Source of the DNA: UBA8941 sp963780545
GTDB lineage: Archaea; Thermoproteota; Bathyarchaeia; TCS64
Direction of reading: 5' to 3'
NCBI GenBank assembly: GCA_963780545.1
Contig: CAWACK010000008.1
Location: 248,001 to 312,000, forward strand
DNA: 64,000 bases
In this document: positions 1-8,015 of the stretch, in pieces
Layout: each line of letters begins with the position of its first letter
How positions within the stretch are numbered: the first letter of the stretch is position 1
Position numbers and translations under genes: made by a program
The notes under the pieces: generated by a model
The model's input: the letters and a program-made list of their open reading frames with translations, nothing else
What the model was told of the DNA's origin: nothing
Databases searched by the model: none

Positions 1-119
1 GGGCGCTCATAGGTTATGAAGTGAACATCGTTGCCTCGTTTCGCAAACTCTACGCCGAGGCGCGTTGCTAATATTCCGCTCCCACCAACCCCAGGGTAAC
101 AGGTTATACCTATCCTCAA
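1..119 (-). CDS. BshA-like GT4 glycosyltransferase, N-terminal fragment (runs off the window)
   Basis: Only about the first 40 residues are inside the window. The predicted start reads LRIGITCYPGVGGSG and continues to FAKRGNDVHFITYERP. This is the N-terminal Rossmann signature of BshA-type glycosyltransferases (CYP-x-VGGSG, then HFITY), which transfer GlcNAc to L-malate in bacillithiol synthesis. The start is a TTG at 117-119; the nearby ATG is in another frame. BshA homologues in archaea may act on other acceptors, so only the family is claimed. Confidence 0.7.
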   Translation of the reverse strand, partial: MRIGITCYPGVGGSGILATRLGVEFAKRGNDVHFITYER

Positions 120-176
120 GCATGAACACCCATAACAGATAGCGTGTCTAAAAAGTAGAATAAAAAGTGTGAGTGG

Positions 177-635
177 CTACTTCTCGCCCTTCAGCCTCTT
201 CTCGACGCCCAGGATGGCAGCGATCTGGCCCTCATGGTGAACTATCTCACTCACCATGAGCATGATATAATATTCGCGAGTTTTCTTCCCTTGGAAGGCT
301 TCCACTGACTCATCGAGCTTCTCGTTCGTCAGCTTGTTGAGACCGGCATATAATTTCCTCTTGCCTTTCTCGATGTCGGCCATGATCTTCTCCGTTTTAT
401 ACTTTGTATTACCCACGTAGTCCTTAGGCCAATCCTTCGGCTGCTCCTCTCCCAAGAACTTGGGGAGATACATGTTCAACTCCTCCGATAGATGAGTGAG
501 TATCCACCTTATCGTATTCGCCTGAGTGCAGCTCTTCCAATCGAGCTGCTCAGGCTTCAAGTTCTTCGTCGAGCTCCCTAACCTGTCGAAGCCAATCTGT
601 GCAAAGTCCTTTATCATCTTCGTCTTTACGGTCAT
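177..635 (-). CDS. DinB-like four-helix metal-binding protein
   Basis: The 152-residue protein has the length and pattern of the DinB/DUF664 superfamily: a first helix with a histidine in WILTHLSEELN and a C-terminal helix with HHEGQIAAILG, which supply the usual His metal ligands. Members include thiol-dependent transferases (bacillithiol or mycothiol S-transferases) and many proteins of unknown role. The start ATG is preceded by an AGGTGA ribosome-binding site. A paralogue follows at 741-1202, and a BshA-like gene lies just downstream. That makes a thiol-cofactor link tempting, but it is inference. Confidence 0.7.
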   Translation of the reverse strand: MTVKTKMIKDFAQIGFDRLGSSTKNLKPEQLDWKSCTQANTIRWILTHLSEELNMYLPKFLGEEQPKDWPKDYVGNTKYKTEKIMADIEKGKRKLYAGLNKLTNEKLDESVEAFQGKKTREYYIMLMVSEIVHHEGQIAAILGVEKRLKGEK

Positions 636-740
636 CTAATCACCTAGAATTCCAAATTAATCTCTTGTTTAATACATATATAATATTACTTGTGAAAAAG
701 AGCATTTTTTGTGATTTTCTAGGACCATCGAGGATGCTAG

Positions 741-1202
741 CTACTTAGCATTAAGGCGCTTATAGGTGCCCCGAATATATGCGATCTGACCCTTGTGGTG
801 GATGATCTCGCCTATATAGGCGAAGAGGCCAACCTTCCTCTTCTTAGTACCTCCCCAGAGAGGTATCTCCTCCTCGAGCTGGGAGTCCGTAAGCTTTCCA
901 AATTCCTCGAGAACAACCTTCTTTCCCGTAGCTAGATCAGCCATATATTTATCAAGACTATAATGTTGATCTTTATAATCTTCAGGCCAACCAACGGGCT
1001 TGTAGTTTGGGTCGCCCTTGAGTATCCTAGGGAGAGCGGTGTTACTTATTCTACAGAGATGGTTGATAATCCACTCAATGCTATTTGACTCGTTGGTGGG
1101 TTTGAAGTTCGCCTCCTTTTCATCAATTCCTTTGAGAGTCTCCTCAAGGGCGTTGAAGTGGTACTCAGTAAGCTCCTTCAGGATCTGTACCTTGTCTGAC
1201 AT
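741..1202 (-). CDS. DinB-like four-helix metal-binding protein (paralogue)
   Basis: This 153-residue protein is a clear paralogue of the neighbour at 177-635. Both share an N-terminal WI-x-x-HL helix (here SIEWIINHLCRIS) and a C-terminal HHKGQIAYIRG helix, with KPVGWPEDYKDQHY matching KDWPKDYVGNTKY between them. A GGTGA ribosome-binding site stands 6 nt before the ATG. The pair probably arose by tandem duplication. Substrate and function cannot be read from the sequence. Confidence 0.7.
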   Translation of the reverse strand: MSDKVQILKELTEYHFNALEETLKGIDEKEANFKPTNESNSIEWIINHLCRISNTALPRILKGDPNYKPVGWPEDYKDQHYSLDKYMADLATGKKVVLEEFGKLTDSQLEEEIPLWGGTKKRKVGLFAYIGEIIHHKGQIAYIRGTYKRLNAK

Positions 1203-1439
1203 TGCAATTCACCGAGAGGATAGTCTTGATAGCCTTTTATATGGCTTCGTACGCGTGCACAACGTCAAATGTCATCTGCGCTGTCCTAAAATATTGGAGA
1301 ATAGCCCTAAGACAACAAATATTTCTCATGATCCGATTATAAACCAACTAATCATCTCTCCAAACATTCAAGAGGGGGTCGAATGATTTTCTTAAAGACC
1401 TATAAGCTACGCATGCCTACTTACTATTAGTGTTCGTCT

Positions 1440-1748
1440 ATGTTTTCTGAACGAAAGGCACTTCTATTAAGGATGCTAGAGATCGAGGATAATATAAAAA
1501 AGATCGAATTCAACTCAGATTTTAGGCGGATCAAAGCGAACCTGAAACTACTTGAGGTCGGTAGCGGAAGGGCGAGGATAAGCGTTGGCATCCCGGATGA
1601 TATGCAGGATATAAGAGAGATCAGGAAGAACAGCAAAGAAGTTGTAACCTACATCGACGGGTACAAGGTGAAACTTGAAGATTACAATAAAAAACTCGAA
1701 GTACTAAATAGAGAGAAAGCTGAGATTAGGAAACAGTTATTTCCTTAA
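1440..1748 (+). CDS. hypothetical coiled-coil protein
   Basis: The 102-residue product is charged and largely helical. An N-terminal amphipathic stretch (LLLRMLEIEDNIKKIEF) and a C-terminal heptad-like segment (KLEDYNKKLEVLNREKAEI) flank a short non-helical centre (SGRARISVGIPDD). I recognise no family. CCTATAAGC about 35 nt upstream could be its TATA box. It is convergent with the tRNA-Leu gene. The codon pattern and composition look like a real small protein; the antisense reading frame does not. Confidence 0.5.
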   Translation: MFSERKALLLRMLEIEDNIKKIEFNSDFRRIKANLKLLEVGSGRARISVGIPDDMQDIREIRKNSKEVVTYIDGYKVKLEDYNKKLEVLNREKAEIRKQLFP

Positions 1749-1802
1749 AATATTAGTTAGAAGATTTCAACAACACGCAAGCATTGTCATAAATTGTTGA
1801 TA

Positions 1803-1887
1803 TGGTGCAGGGGGTGGGGCTCGAACCCACGGAGGACTAACCATCAGGTCCTGAACCTGACCCCTTTGGCCACTCGGGAACCCCTGC
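1803..1887 (-). tRNA. tRNA-Leu (anticodon CAG)
   Basis: The reverse strand folds as a class II tRNA: 7-bp acceptor stem GCAGGGG/CCCCTGC, anticodon stem TCAGG/CCTGA enclosing loop TTCAGGA (anticodon CAG), a long variable arm, and a T arm with GTTCGAG. The discriminator base is A and the CCA end is encoded. The CAG anticodon and long variable arm agree on leucine. No intron is seen. Confidence 0.93.
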
Positions 1888-1900
1888 GAAAAATAAGTGG

Positions 1901-2305
1901 CTAATGTTTGAGCGTCGCTATGTGCTGTTTATATTTTTCGGCGTCCATCAGCTTCGTAACATTGGCCTCCCAGTTGCTTGGTTTGATCTTTGCAATCCAA
2001 CCTTCACCATAGGGGTCACTGTTTATTTTTTCGGGGCTATCAAGCAGAGCCGAATTCACCTCTACGACTTTACCTGTGACAGGACTATACATGTCCGATA
2101 CGGCCTTGACTGACTCTACGGCGCCGATGGCCTCACCTTGGCTTACTTCAGCGTCCATCTTGGGAGGTTCAACGTAGACTATCTCGTGGAGTTGCGCTTG
2201 CGCGTAGTCGCTAACGCCTATTATAATTAAGTCTCCGCTGGGCTTCGCCCACTCATGTTCTTTAGTGTAATAGTATCCGGCCTCAATCTTGGTTTCGTCG
2301 GTCAT
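1901..2305 (-). CDS. gcvH: glycine cleavage system H protein
   Basis: GcvH carries the lipoyl arm that shuttles the aminomethyl group between the P, T and L proteins. The 134-residue protein has the family's length and the lipoylation motif GAVESVKAVSDMYSPV, with the modified lysine in ESVKA, followed by the typical GKVVEVN and NSDPYGEGWIAKI segments. Its ATG overlaps the end of gcvT by 4 nt, so the two are co-translated. No gcvP or lipoate gene is present in the window. Confidence 0.95.
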   Translation of the reverse strand: MTDETKIEAGYYYTKEHEWAKPSGDLIIIGVSDYAQAQLHEIVYVEPPKMDAEVSQGEAIGAVESVKAVSDMYSPVTGKVVEVNSALLDSPEKINSDPYGEGWIAKIKPSNWEANVTKLMDAEKYKQHIATLKH

Positions 2306-3426
2306 GCCTTAACCCTCTTCCAACCGTACTTGGAGTCATCATAGAATGGGTGGTGCTTAACTATCTTTCCCTTTACTAGATTCGCACGGATCTTTACCTG
2401 GACCTCTTTTCCAATCTCCTTGTATTCAAGTGGGAGGTAGGCTAAGGCGATGCTCGCATCAAGGATCGGAGCGATTCCCCCGCTGGTAACGACGCCGATC
2501 TTCTTTTCGCCGTCGTATACCTCATACCCATGTCGCGGTACACCACGCTCTGTGAGCATGATGCCTAAAAGGGTCCGTGTTGTACCCTTTTCAATGATTG
2601 TCTCTAGGGCCTTTTTACCGTTGAAGTAGGGTTTCTTCATCTTCAGGACCCACTTGAGTCCAGCCTCGATGGGGTTGGTTGATTCATCAATGTCGTTGCC
2701 GTATAGCCATAATCCTGCCTCGAGACGAAGACTATCACGTGCACCTAAACCGCAAGGCTTTGCGCCAGCAGCAATGAGGTCGTTCCAAATTTTCATAGAT
2801 TTCTTTGGGTCGTCAACTGGGTCGTCGAGAACGAATACCTCGAAACCGTCTTCACCGGTGTAGCCTGTGCGCGCCGCTAGGCAGTCGAAGTTACTTACCT
2901 TGAGGTGTGCGATGTTGAATCTTTCAATGACGCTGGGGTCACTAGCGCTGATCTTTGCAAGAACTTCCACGGCCTTTGGGCCTTGGATGGCGATCATGCC
3001 GATCTCGTCGCTTACATCGGTGATCTTGACTTTAAACCCCTTTGTGTTCTTCTGTAGCCATGCGAAATCCTTTGCGCGGTTCCCTGCGTTGTAGACAACG
3101 AGGAACTTCTCCGCGCTCAAGCGGTAGACGATGAGGTCGTCAACTATGCCTGCGTCGGGTTTGCACATGACACCGTAAACACCCTTGCCGTCTGTTAGGG
3201 CACCAATGTCGTTTGCATCCACATAGTCGAGGAACTTTACAGCTTCGGGTCCCTCAGCGTAGACTCTACCCATGTGGCTCGTGTCGAATATGCCGCACGC
3301 GTTGCGGACGGCGTTGTGTTCGGGTATGATTCCCTCATACCATACAGGCATGGCGAATCCACCGAAGTCTACAACGTTTCCGTGCTCAGCGTGGTATGCG
3401 TAAATATGTGTCTTCCTGAGCTCCAA
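2302..3426 (-). CDS. gcvT: glycine cleavage system T protein (aminomethyltransferase)
   Basis: GcvT transfers the methylene group from the H-protein-bound aminomethyl arm to tetrahydrofolate, releasing ammonia. At 374 residues it has normal family length. It shows the GcvT landmarks: DFGGFAMPVWYEG near the N terminus, FDTSHMGR, IQGPKA, ARTGYTGEDGFEVF and GLGARDSLRLEAGL. The start is a TTG with no clear Shine-Dalgarno and lies at the edge of a perfect inverted repeat (3426-3441). It is followed without a gap by gcvH. Confidence 0.95.
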   Translation of the reverse strand: MELRKTHIYAYHAEHGNVVDFGGFAMPVWYEGIIPEHNAVRNACGIFDTSHMGRVYAEGPEAVKFLDYVDANDIGALTDGKGVYGVMCKPDAGIVDDLIVYRLSAEKFLVVYNAGNRAKDFAWLQKNTKGFKVKITDVSDEIGMIAIQGPKAVEVLAKISASDPSVIERFNIAHLKVSNFDCLAARTGYTGEDGFEVFVLDDPVDDPKKSMKIWNDLIAAGAKPCGLGARDSLRLEAGLWLYGNDIDESTNPIEAGLKWVLKMKKPYFNGKKALETIIEKGTTRTLLGIMLTERGVPRHGYEVYDGEKKIGVVTSGGIAPILDASIALAYLPLEYKEIGKEVQVKIRANLVKGKIVKHHPFYDDSKYGWKRVKA

Positions 3427-3441
3427 ACCGGATTACCGGTT
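3426..3441. promoter_or_regulatory. inverted repeat at the gcvT start
   Basis: AACCGG-ATTA-CCGGTT is a perfect 6-bp inverted repeat with a 4-nt centre, lying immediately before and touching the first base of gcvT. An operator for a dimeric regulator or a short hairpin at the start codon are both possible. No second copy was noticed in the window. Confidence 0.35.
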
Positions 3442-3487
3442 AGATATGCAAAGAGAAGACAGTTAAAACCCTATCTGGGTTTAGAGT

Positions 3488-3724
3488 CTATTTGCTATTA
3501 CATGGGTGTACATCTACGCCTTCTGTGCTAAATTTAAGCTCTTTCTTGCACTTCGGGCACTTTCCCTCGAACTTTTTTATGACATCTTGAGGAGACTTTA
3601 GTAGTTCTCCCTCGTAGAGAACCTCCTTACATGATGAGCAAATGATTTTCTGAGGCAAAGCTACCACTATTCTAAAGAAGCTCCAAGGTGAAGGCTTATA
3701 AACATCATCATGAGGCCTACTCAT
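3488..3724 (-). CDS. small zinc-ribbon protein
   Basis: The 78-residue protein has two CxxC knuckles, ICSSC and CPKC, about 28 residues apart, the layout of a zinc ribbon. The N-terminal 25 residues are not zinc-binding, so a later start is possible. It lies 62 nt upstream of gcvT on the same strand and may be co-transcribed, although the inverted repeat sits between them. Function unknown. Confidence 0.6.
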   Translation of the reverse strand: MSRPHDDVYKPSPWSFFRIVVALPQKIICSSCKEVLYEGELLKSPQDVIKKFEGKCPKCKKELKFSTEGVDVHPCNSK

Positions 3725-4077
3725 CTTCTAATTTGGATGTCAAAATTTGAATTAGAAGAGTAGTAGTAATTGAGTTTTTTAAGCGCATGTTAAATAGAGC
3801 CAAAACATTAGTAAAATATATTTTTTATATTTACCCTTATTTTTAAATTTTAACTTATAATCTACATGAAATATAAACACACAAGAATAAAGGGGCATCA
3901 ATAAAAGCCATTCACTTATCCATTATTGAGTACGTGCCGGATCATTTACTGAAATAGTGGTACTCGTCTTAATGGCTCATTAGATATGCGATGAACATCA
4001 ATTAAATATTGAGAAAAATCATTGAAAGATAAAAGGATATATTCACATGAGCACATAATTCCCGGAAGGAGTCATAA
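3725..4077. other. AT-rich intergenic region with the promoter of the OST3-like gene
   Basis: This is a divergent intergenic stretch of about 350 nt with no credible ORF. A TATA-like GGATATATTC near 4036-4044 lies about 25 nt before a likely transcription start, and a strong GGAAGGAG ribosome-binding site stands at 4064-4071. No repeats or RNA folds were seen. Confidence 0.45.
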
Positions 4078-4476
4078 ATGGCCTCCACTGCCAGCAAACC
4101 TAAGGATAGCATCAAGGGACGTAGAAACAAACAGAACGACAATCTCGTAAATTACGGAATAATAGTCATAATGTTGTTGATTGTATTCATACTCGGAGGC
4201 GGCGTCTACGATATTATTATGAGCCCATCTGCGACAGTTCAGAACTCAAACGGTGTATATGTATCAATTCATCCATACCTGGGCGATCAGACGATAAACG
4301 AGAGTATTGTTAGTATGTGCTTATTCGCATGTGGAATAGTCGGTTTATATCTGGTAAATAGAGGTTCCATTATTCTCTACGATAAATCTAAGTCGAATCT
4401 CTACATCGTATTAGGGATCGGACTCACTCTTGCGAGCCTTGCTGGCGCTTACATTATAATCGCAATGAAAGCTTAG
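4078..4476 (+). CDS. OST3/OST6/OSTC-like membrane protein
   Basis: The 132-residue protein has a basic N-terminal tail and three membrane segments (about residues 27-48, 74-95 and 108-130). It resembles the eukaryotic oligosaccharyltransferase subunit OSTC and the membrane part of Ost3/Ost6. TM1 ends in GGGVYDIIMSPSA (OSTC has GGIIYDVIVEPPS), followed by a loop of similar length, an N-E-S helix start and TM2 ending LYLVNRG. TM3 ends in a short basic tail (AMKA). This would place it beside an AglB/STT3 oligosaccharyltransferase, but no such gene is in the window. The match is by eye from remembered family sequence. Confidence 0.6.
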   Translation: MASTASKPKDSIKGRRNKQNDNLVNYGIIVIMLLIVFILGGGVYDIIMSPSATVQNSNGVYVSIHPYLGDQTINESIVSMCLFACGIVGLYLVNRGSIILYDKSKSNLYIVLGIGLTLASLAGAYIIIAMKA

Positions 4477-4521
4477 GGCGAAAGGGTTTAGAGTGTTAGC
4501 GTCTGTTTCTTCTCGACAGGT

Positions 4522-5409
4522 ATGAAACGTATAGGGTTCATTGGGCTTGGGCTCATGGGCAGCGGAATGTCGATGAACATTCTAAAAGCGGGTTTTCCAT
4601 TAACTGTTTGGAACCGGACAACAACCAAGATGGAGCCACTTTTAAAGGCTGGGGCAAAAGCAGCCTTATCTCCCAGAGAGGTTGCGGAAAACAGTGACAT
4701 CGTCATCGATATAGTCACTGATAGCAAGGACGTTGAGGAGATCTTACTTGGTCCCAACGGCGTAATCTATGGCGCGAAGCCTGGGACCATCGTCATCGAC
4801 ATGAGCACGATCAGTCCCATAAAAACGAGGGAGATTGCCATGAAGCTCATGGAGAAGGATATTCTAATGTTGGATGCCCCAGTCAGTGGTGGCGATATTG
4901 GTGCCCGCAATGGGACACTTAGTATAATGGTTGGTGGGGATAAGGATGCCTTCGATGAGGCGATGCCAATCTTTCAAGCGATGGGCAAAACAATCACACA
5001 CATCGGTGGTCAAGGTGATGGCCAGATCACCAAAGCTGTAAATCAGATCCTCGTTGGTATGAACATTCTTGGAGTGGCTGAGGCACTAATGTTCGCATCG
5101 AAGGCTGGTGTAGACTTAAAGAAGGTGCATGCGGCCGTCGCGGGTGGAGCAGCTGGAAGTTGGCAGCTTACCAACAACGGTGCCAAGCTTTTGGTTGGCG
5201 ACCTCGAACCCGGGTTTAAGATTAAAGATTACATTAAGGACCTGCGTATCATCATGGAGACTGCTGCGGAGACAAAGATGCCACTCATGGGAACCGCTGT
5301 TGTGCAGCAGATGTTCTGTGAGCTTAATGCGGAAGGACTCAGAGACAAAGGTACTCAGGCGGTCATTATTCCTGTAGAGAAACTTGCGAATAAGAAGCTC
5401 CTTGATTAG
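4522..5409 (+). CDS. beta-hydroxyacid dehydrogenase (HIBADH/GarR/glyoxylate reductase family)
   Basis: The 295-residue enzyme has an N-terminal Rossmann fold (GFIGLGLMGSGMSMN), the substrate loop DAPVSGGDIGARNGTLSIMVGG, and the catalytic lysine region GQITKAVNQILVG, as in 3-hydroxyisobutyrate dehydrogenases and glyoxylate/succinic semialdehyde reductases. VWNRT after the second strand places an arginine where NADP-preferring members bind the 2'-phosphate. The exact substrate cannot be told from sequence. Confidence 0.85.
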   Translation: MKRIGFIGLGLMGSGMSMNILKAGFPLTVWNRTTTKMEPLLKAGAKAALSPREVAENSDIVIDIVTDSKDVEEILLGPNGVIYGAKPGTIVIDMSTISPIKTREIAMKLMEKDILMLDAPVSGGDIGARNGTLSIMVGGDKDAFDEAMPIFQAMGKTITHIGGQGDGQITKAVNQILVGMNILGVAEALMFASKAGVDLKKVHAAVAGGAAGSWQLTNNGAKLLVGDLEPGFKIKDYIKDLRIIMETAAETKMPLMGTAVVQQMFCELNAEGLRDKGTQAVIIPVEKLANKKLLD

Positions 5410-5421
5410 AATTATGAGAAG

Positions 5422-5538
5422 TGGTCCCGCCTCCGGGATTTGAACCTGGAACCACTCGGTGTCTGCTCAAGGCCTGATTGCCTTCGCCCCACAGGGCGGA
5501 AGCTACAGCCGAATGCTCTACCATTGAGCTAAGGCGGG
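5422..5538 (-). tRNA. tRNA-Tyr (anticodon GTA) with a 42-nt intron
   Basis: Read on the minus strand, exon 1 (5538-5503) carries acceptor CCCGCCT, D arm GCTC/GAGC and anticodon stem TTCGG with loop CTGTAG. Exon 2 (5460-5422) resumes with A, CCGAG, the T arm and AGGCGGG, then A and an encoded CCA. The removed segment 5502-5461 is a canonical intron after position 37. The C1-G72 pair is the archaeal tRNA-Tyr identity element. There is one A-C mismatch in the T stem. Confidence 0.9.
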
Positions 5539-5587
5539 TCCTCTCAAAAGAAACTAAGCCGAAAATATAAGCTGTATGGTCATATGT

Positions 5588-6682
5588 CTAGCCTTTTCTA
5601 GGGTGAAAAGCCTCTCGTATGCTTAGCCGAAAGGGTGGTTTCAGCACGCCAGCATCGGTTATGAAGCCCGTTATATACTTGGCTGGGGTAATGTCGAAGC
5701 CGGGATTTAGTGCGTTTGTCCCTTCTGCAGATATACGAACCTTGGTGTAATTTCCCTTCTCGTCAACACCCCAGACCCAGTTAATCTCATCGGGGCTTCT
5801 CTCCTCGATCTCAATCTTATCACCGGATTTGCATTTGAAGTCGAAAGTCATACGAGGAGCGGCGACATAGAAGGGAATCCCGTTCTCTCTAGCTAGGACG
5901 GCCTTCTCATAGGTACCTATCTTGTTGGCTGTATCACCATTGGCAGCTATCCTGTCGGCACCCACTATTACTAAGTCGATTCTCCCTAGATGCATGTAGT
6001 GGCCGGCGGCGTTGTCAGCTATGAGTGCGTAAGGTATACCTTCCTGCTGAAGCTCCCAAGCGGTTAGCTTGGCGCCTTGACTCCGAGGACGCGTCTCATC
6101 AGCGTAAACGAAGACGTGCTTCCCAGCTCTGTGGGCGACACGAATCGGAGCCAAAGCGGAGCCATTGTCGATGAATGCAAGGGCCCCAGCGTTACAGTGG
6201 GTGAGTATCCTGAATCCATCAGCGATCATGGCGTTGCCATACTCCCCCATCTTCTTTGATGCTTCGAGGTCCTCGAGGGCGATATTATCGGCCTCAGCGC
6301 AGGTCGAGATTACTCTATTCGCGAGAATTCCCCTCAAGGCGACTTTTACGCATCGATCGACAGCGTGGAAAAGGTTGACTGCGGTGGGGCGGGTCTTTCT
6401 GAGTCTATCTGCGGCTTCGACAACATATGTCTTGAATTCCTTCAGATTTAGATTCTGTGCCTCGATTGCAGCCTGGGCGACACCGTAGCCTCCTGCTACG
6501 CCTATAGCTCCAGCTCCCCTGACTGCCATGTCTCTAATAGCCTCCGCAGTCTCTCTGTGGTTATTCAGCGTTAATATCTCGAATTTATGAGGGAGAAGAC
6601 GTTGGTCAATCATTTTAACTGTACCTCCCTCCCTCCAAAGGGTCCAAAGCTCCCTCGTCTTGCCATTGAAAGTAACTCTCAT
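5588..6682 (-). CDS. mtnA: S-methyl-5-thioribose-1-phosphate isomerase (MtnA)
   Basis: MtnA converts methylthioribose 1-phosphate to methylthioribulose 1-phosphate in methionine salvage. The 364-residue protein belongs to the eIF2B alpha/beta/delta fold. It has the N-terminal MAVRGAGAIGVAGGYGVAQA motif, the catalytic-Cys region ILTHCNAGALAF and the catalytic-Asp region VGADRIAANGDTANKIGTY. The full N-terminal domain separates it from shorter ribose-1,5-bisphosphate isomerases. It follows the Ogg2-type gene by 9 nt. Confidence 0.88.
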   Translation of the reverse strand: MRVTFNGKTRELWTLWREGGTVKMIDQRLLPHKFEILTLNNHRETAEAIRDMAVRGAGAIGVAGGYGVAQAAIEAQNLNLKEFKTYVVEAADRLRKTRPTAVNLFHAVDRCVKVALRGILANRVISTCAEADNIALEDLEASKKMGEYGNAMIADGFRILTHCNAGALAFIDNGSALAPIRVAHRAGKHVFVYADETRPRSQGAKLTAWELQQEGIPYALIADNAAGHYMHLGRIDLVIVGADRIAANGDTANKIGTYEKAVLARENGIPFYVAAPRMTFDFKCKSGDKIEIEERSPDEINWVWGVDEKGNYTKVRISAEGTNALNPGFDITPAKYITGFITDAGVLKPPFRLSIREAFHPRKG

Positions 6683-6691
6683 TTATTCACC

Positions 6692-7348
6692 CTATTTGAG
6701 TACCTCTCCACTCTTCTTCGCCCATAGGTATAGGTCCATTTGCCCAATTGGCATCCCGAGGGTCTCTGCCACTCGCACGAGTAATGCCTCATATTCAAGG
6801 TACTTCTTCCGTGTTAGAGTCTTAGGGCGCTCGGATATGATGCCCGTCTCCTCCATGTGGCTGAGGATGTGTTTGTCGATTATGGCGAGGTCAAGGTAGC
6901 CTACGTTGCGTAGGAAGTGGCTCGCTTCCTTCATACCGAGACCAGTTATGTTATCTACGAGCCACTCTCGCGCTACTTTGCTGCTCGGTTGTGATTGGAT
7001 GATTCGTTTTAAATCATCTCTGTGAATATGAGCTTTAAATATATATTCGGATCTCTTCTGAGGGTATCTATGCCTATGATCGAGGCAGGCTTTAATCTGT
7101 TCAAGATCCCCTTCGTGCAATGCATTCCTATCTTCGAGGGCATCAATGCATGCGATTGCTCCCCGAGCACTATAGTTGGCTGTGAGGAGACAGAATACAA
7201 GTTCCTTGAACCACCGTTTCTCGTCCCCCTGCTGGGCCTCCCTAAACTCTCTGATCCGCTCTTCTACTTTGGCTCTAATCTGTGGTTTCGCCTCCTCGGC
7301 TCTGACGATGGCCGCAAGACATGCGAAGCCGTCGTGTTGAGATTGCAC
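6692..7348 (-). CDS. Ogg2-type 8-oxoguanine DNA glycosylase/lyase
   Basis: The 218-residue protein matches the archaeal Ogg2 family, which excises 8-oxoguanine and cleaves the abasic strand. The C-terminal half carries the helix-hairpin-helix and catalytic segment ITGLGMKEASHFLRNVGY then DLAIIDKHIL, with the HhH lysine and downstream aspartate. The start codon is GTG and could be a few codons later. It lies directly upstream of mtnA in the same orientation and is divergent from the GINS-MCM operon. Confidence 0.8.
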   Translation of the reverse strand: MQSQHDGFACLAAIVRAEEAKPQIRAKVEERIREFREAQQGDEKRWFKELVFCLLTANYSARGAIACIDALEDRNALHEGDLEQIKACLDHRHRYPQKRSEYIFKAHIHRDDLKRIIQSQPSSKVAREWLVDNITGLGMKEASHFLRNVGYLDLAIIDKHILSHMEETGIISERPKTLTRKKYLEYEALLVRVAETLGMPIGQMDLYLWAKKSGEVLK

Positions 7349-7466
7349 GATTCTTTACCTCGCCGCGGTTCCTCTTAAAACCATACAGGGTCTGGTTTGC
7401 TTTAGCGGTGTAAATCACAGTTGGAGATACGGTTATACTTCTAGCTGTGGGGCTTAATCACTGCAG

Positions 7467-8015
7467 GTGCTGCCCTCTTTGTCTTCGGACATAAGTCTAC
7501 TCGAATACGAGAATACACCAGTCAAGCTTGTGGCACTTAGAAAGATCCCGAAGACAGAAACACCGGGGTTCACGGTCGAGGAGACGGAGGAGAGAAAGGA
7601 GTTCACAGTTCCCTTCTGGGTAGCACATATCCTCGTCGAAGCTGGTCTCGCTAAAATGGGGGAGGAGGGGTTGACAACAGAAGAATGGACGCAGACTCAT
7701 TATAAGGAGAGATTCAACCCGGGTGGCCCTCCGGGACCTTTGCCGAAGGACTTCTACGCTCGCGCATACGTTAGCCTCACACTTGCCACAAAGGGTGTGG
7801 AAGGTGACTCTGCCAAGCAGGAGCAGCTTAACAGGCTCCACGCCCGATTCAGGGAGATAATTGAAAGCAGGGTTGGGAAAGTTACGAAGATGGCGGCGAC
7901 GGAAACTTCCCCTCAGCCTGGAGTTCTACAGACCGAAGAACAGACACTCTACCACGAGCTTGAACATCTAATCGTAGAGTGGCGGAAACAGATGCGGAGG
8001 CTGAGCACAAAGTAA
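7467..8015 (+). CDS. GINS complex subunit, Gins23 type
   Basis: GINS joins MCM and GAN/Cdc45 in the replicative helicase. The 182-residue protein begins with a small beta-rich B domain (VKLVALRKIPK, then VPFWVAHILVEAGLA), followed by the helical A domain (PLPKDFYARAYVSLT to the C terminus). The B-before-A order marks the Sld5-distant, Psf2/Psf3-like Gins23 class. Its stop overlaps the MCM start as TAATG. The GTG start is preceded by a possible TATA box, GGTTATACTTC. Confidence 0.8.
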   Translation: MLPSLSSDISLLEYENTPVKLVALRKIPKTETPGFTVEETEERKEFTVPFWVAHILVEAGLAKMGEEGLTTEEWTQTHYKERFNPGGPPGPLPKDFYARAYVSLTLATKGVEGDSAKQEQLNRLHARFREIIESRVGKVTKMAATETSPQPGVLQTEEQTLYHELEHLIVEWRKQMRRLSTK

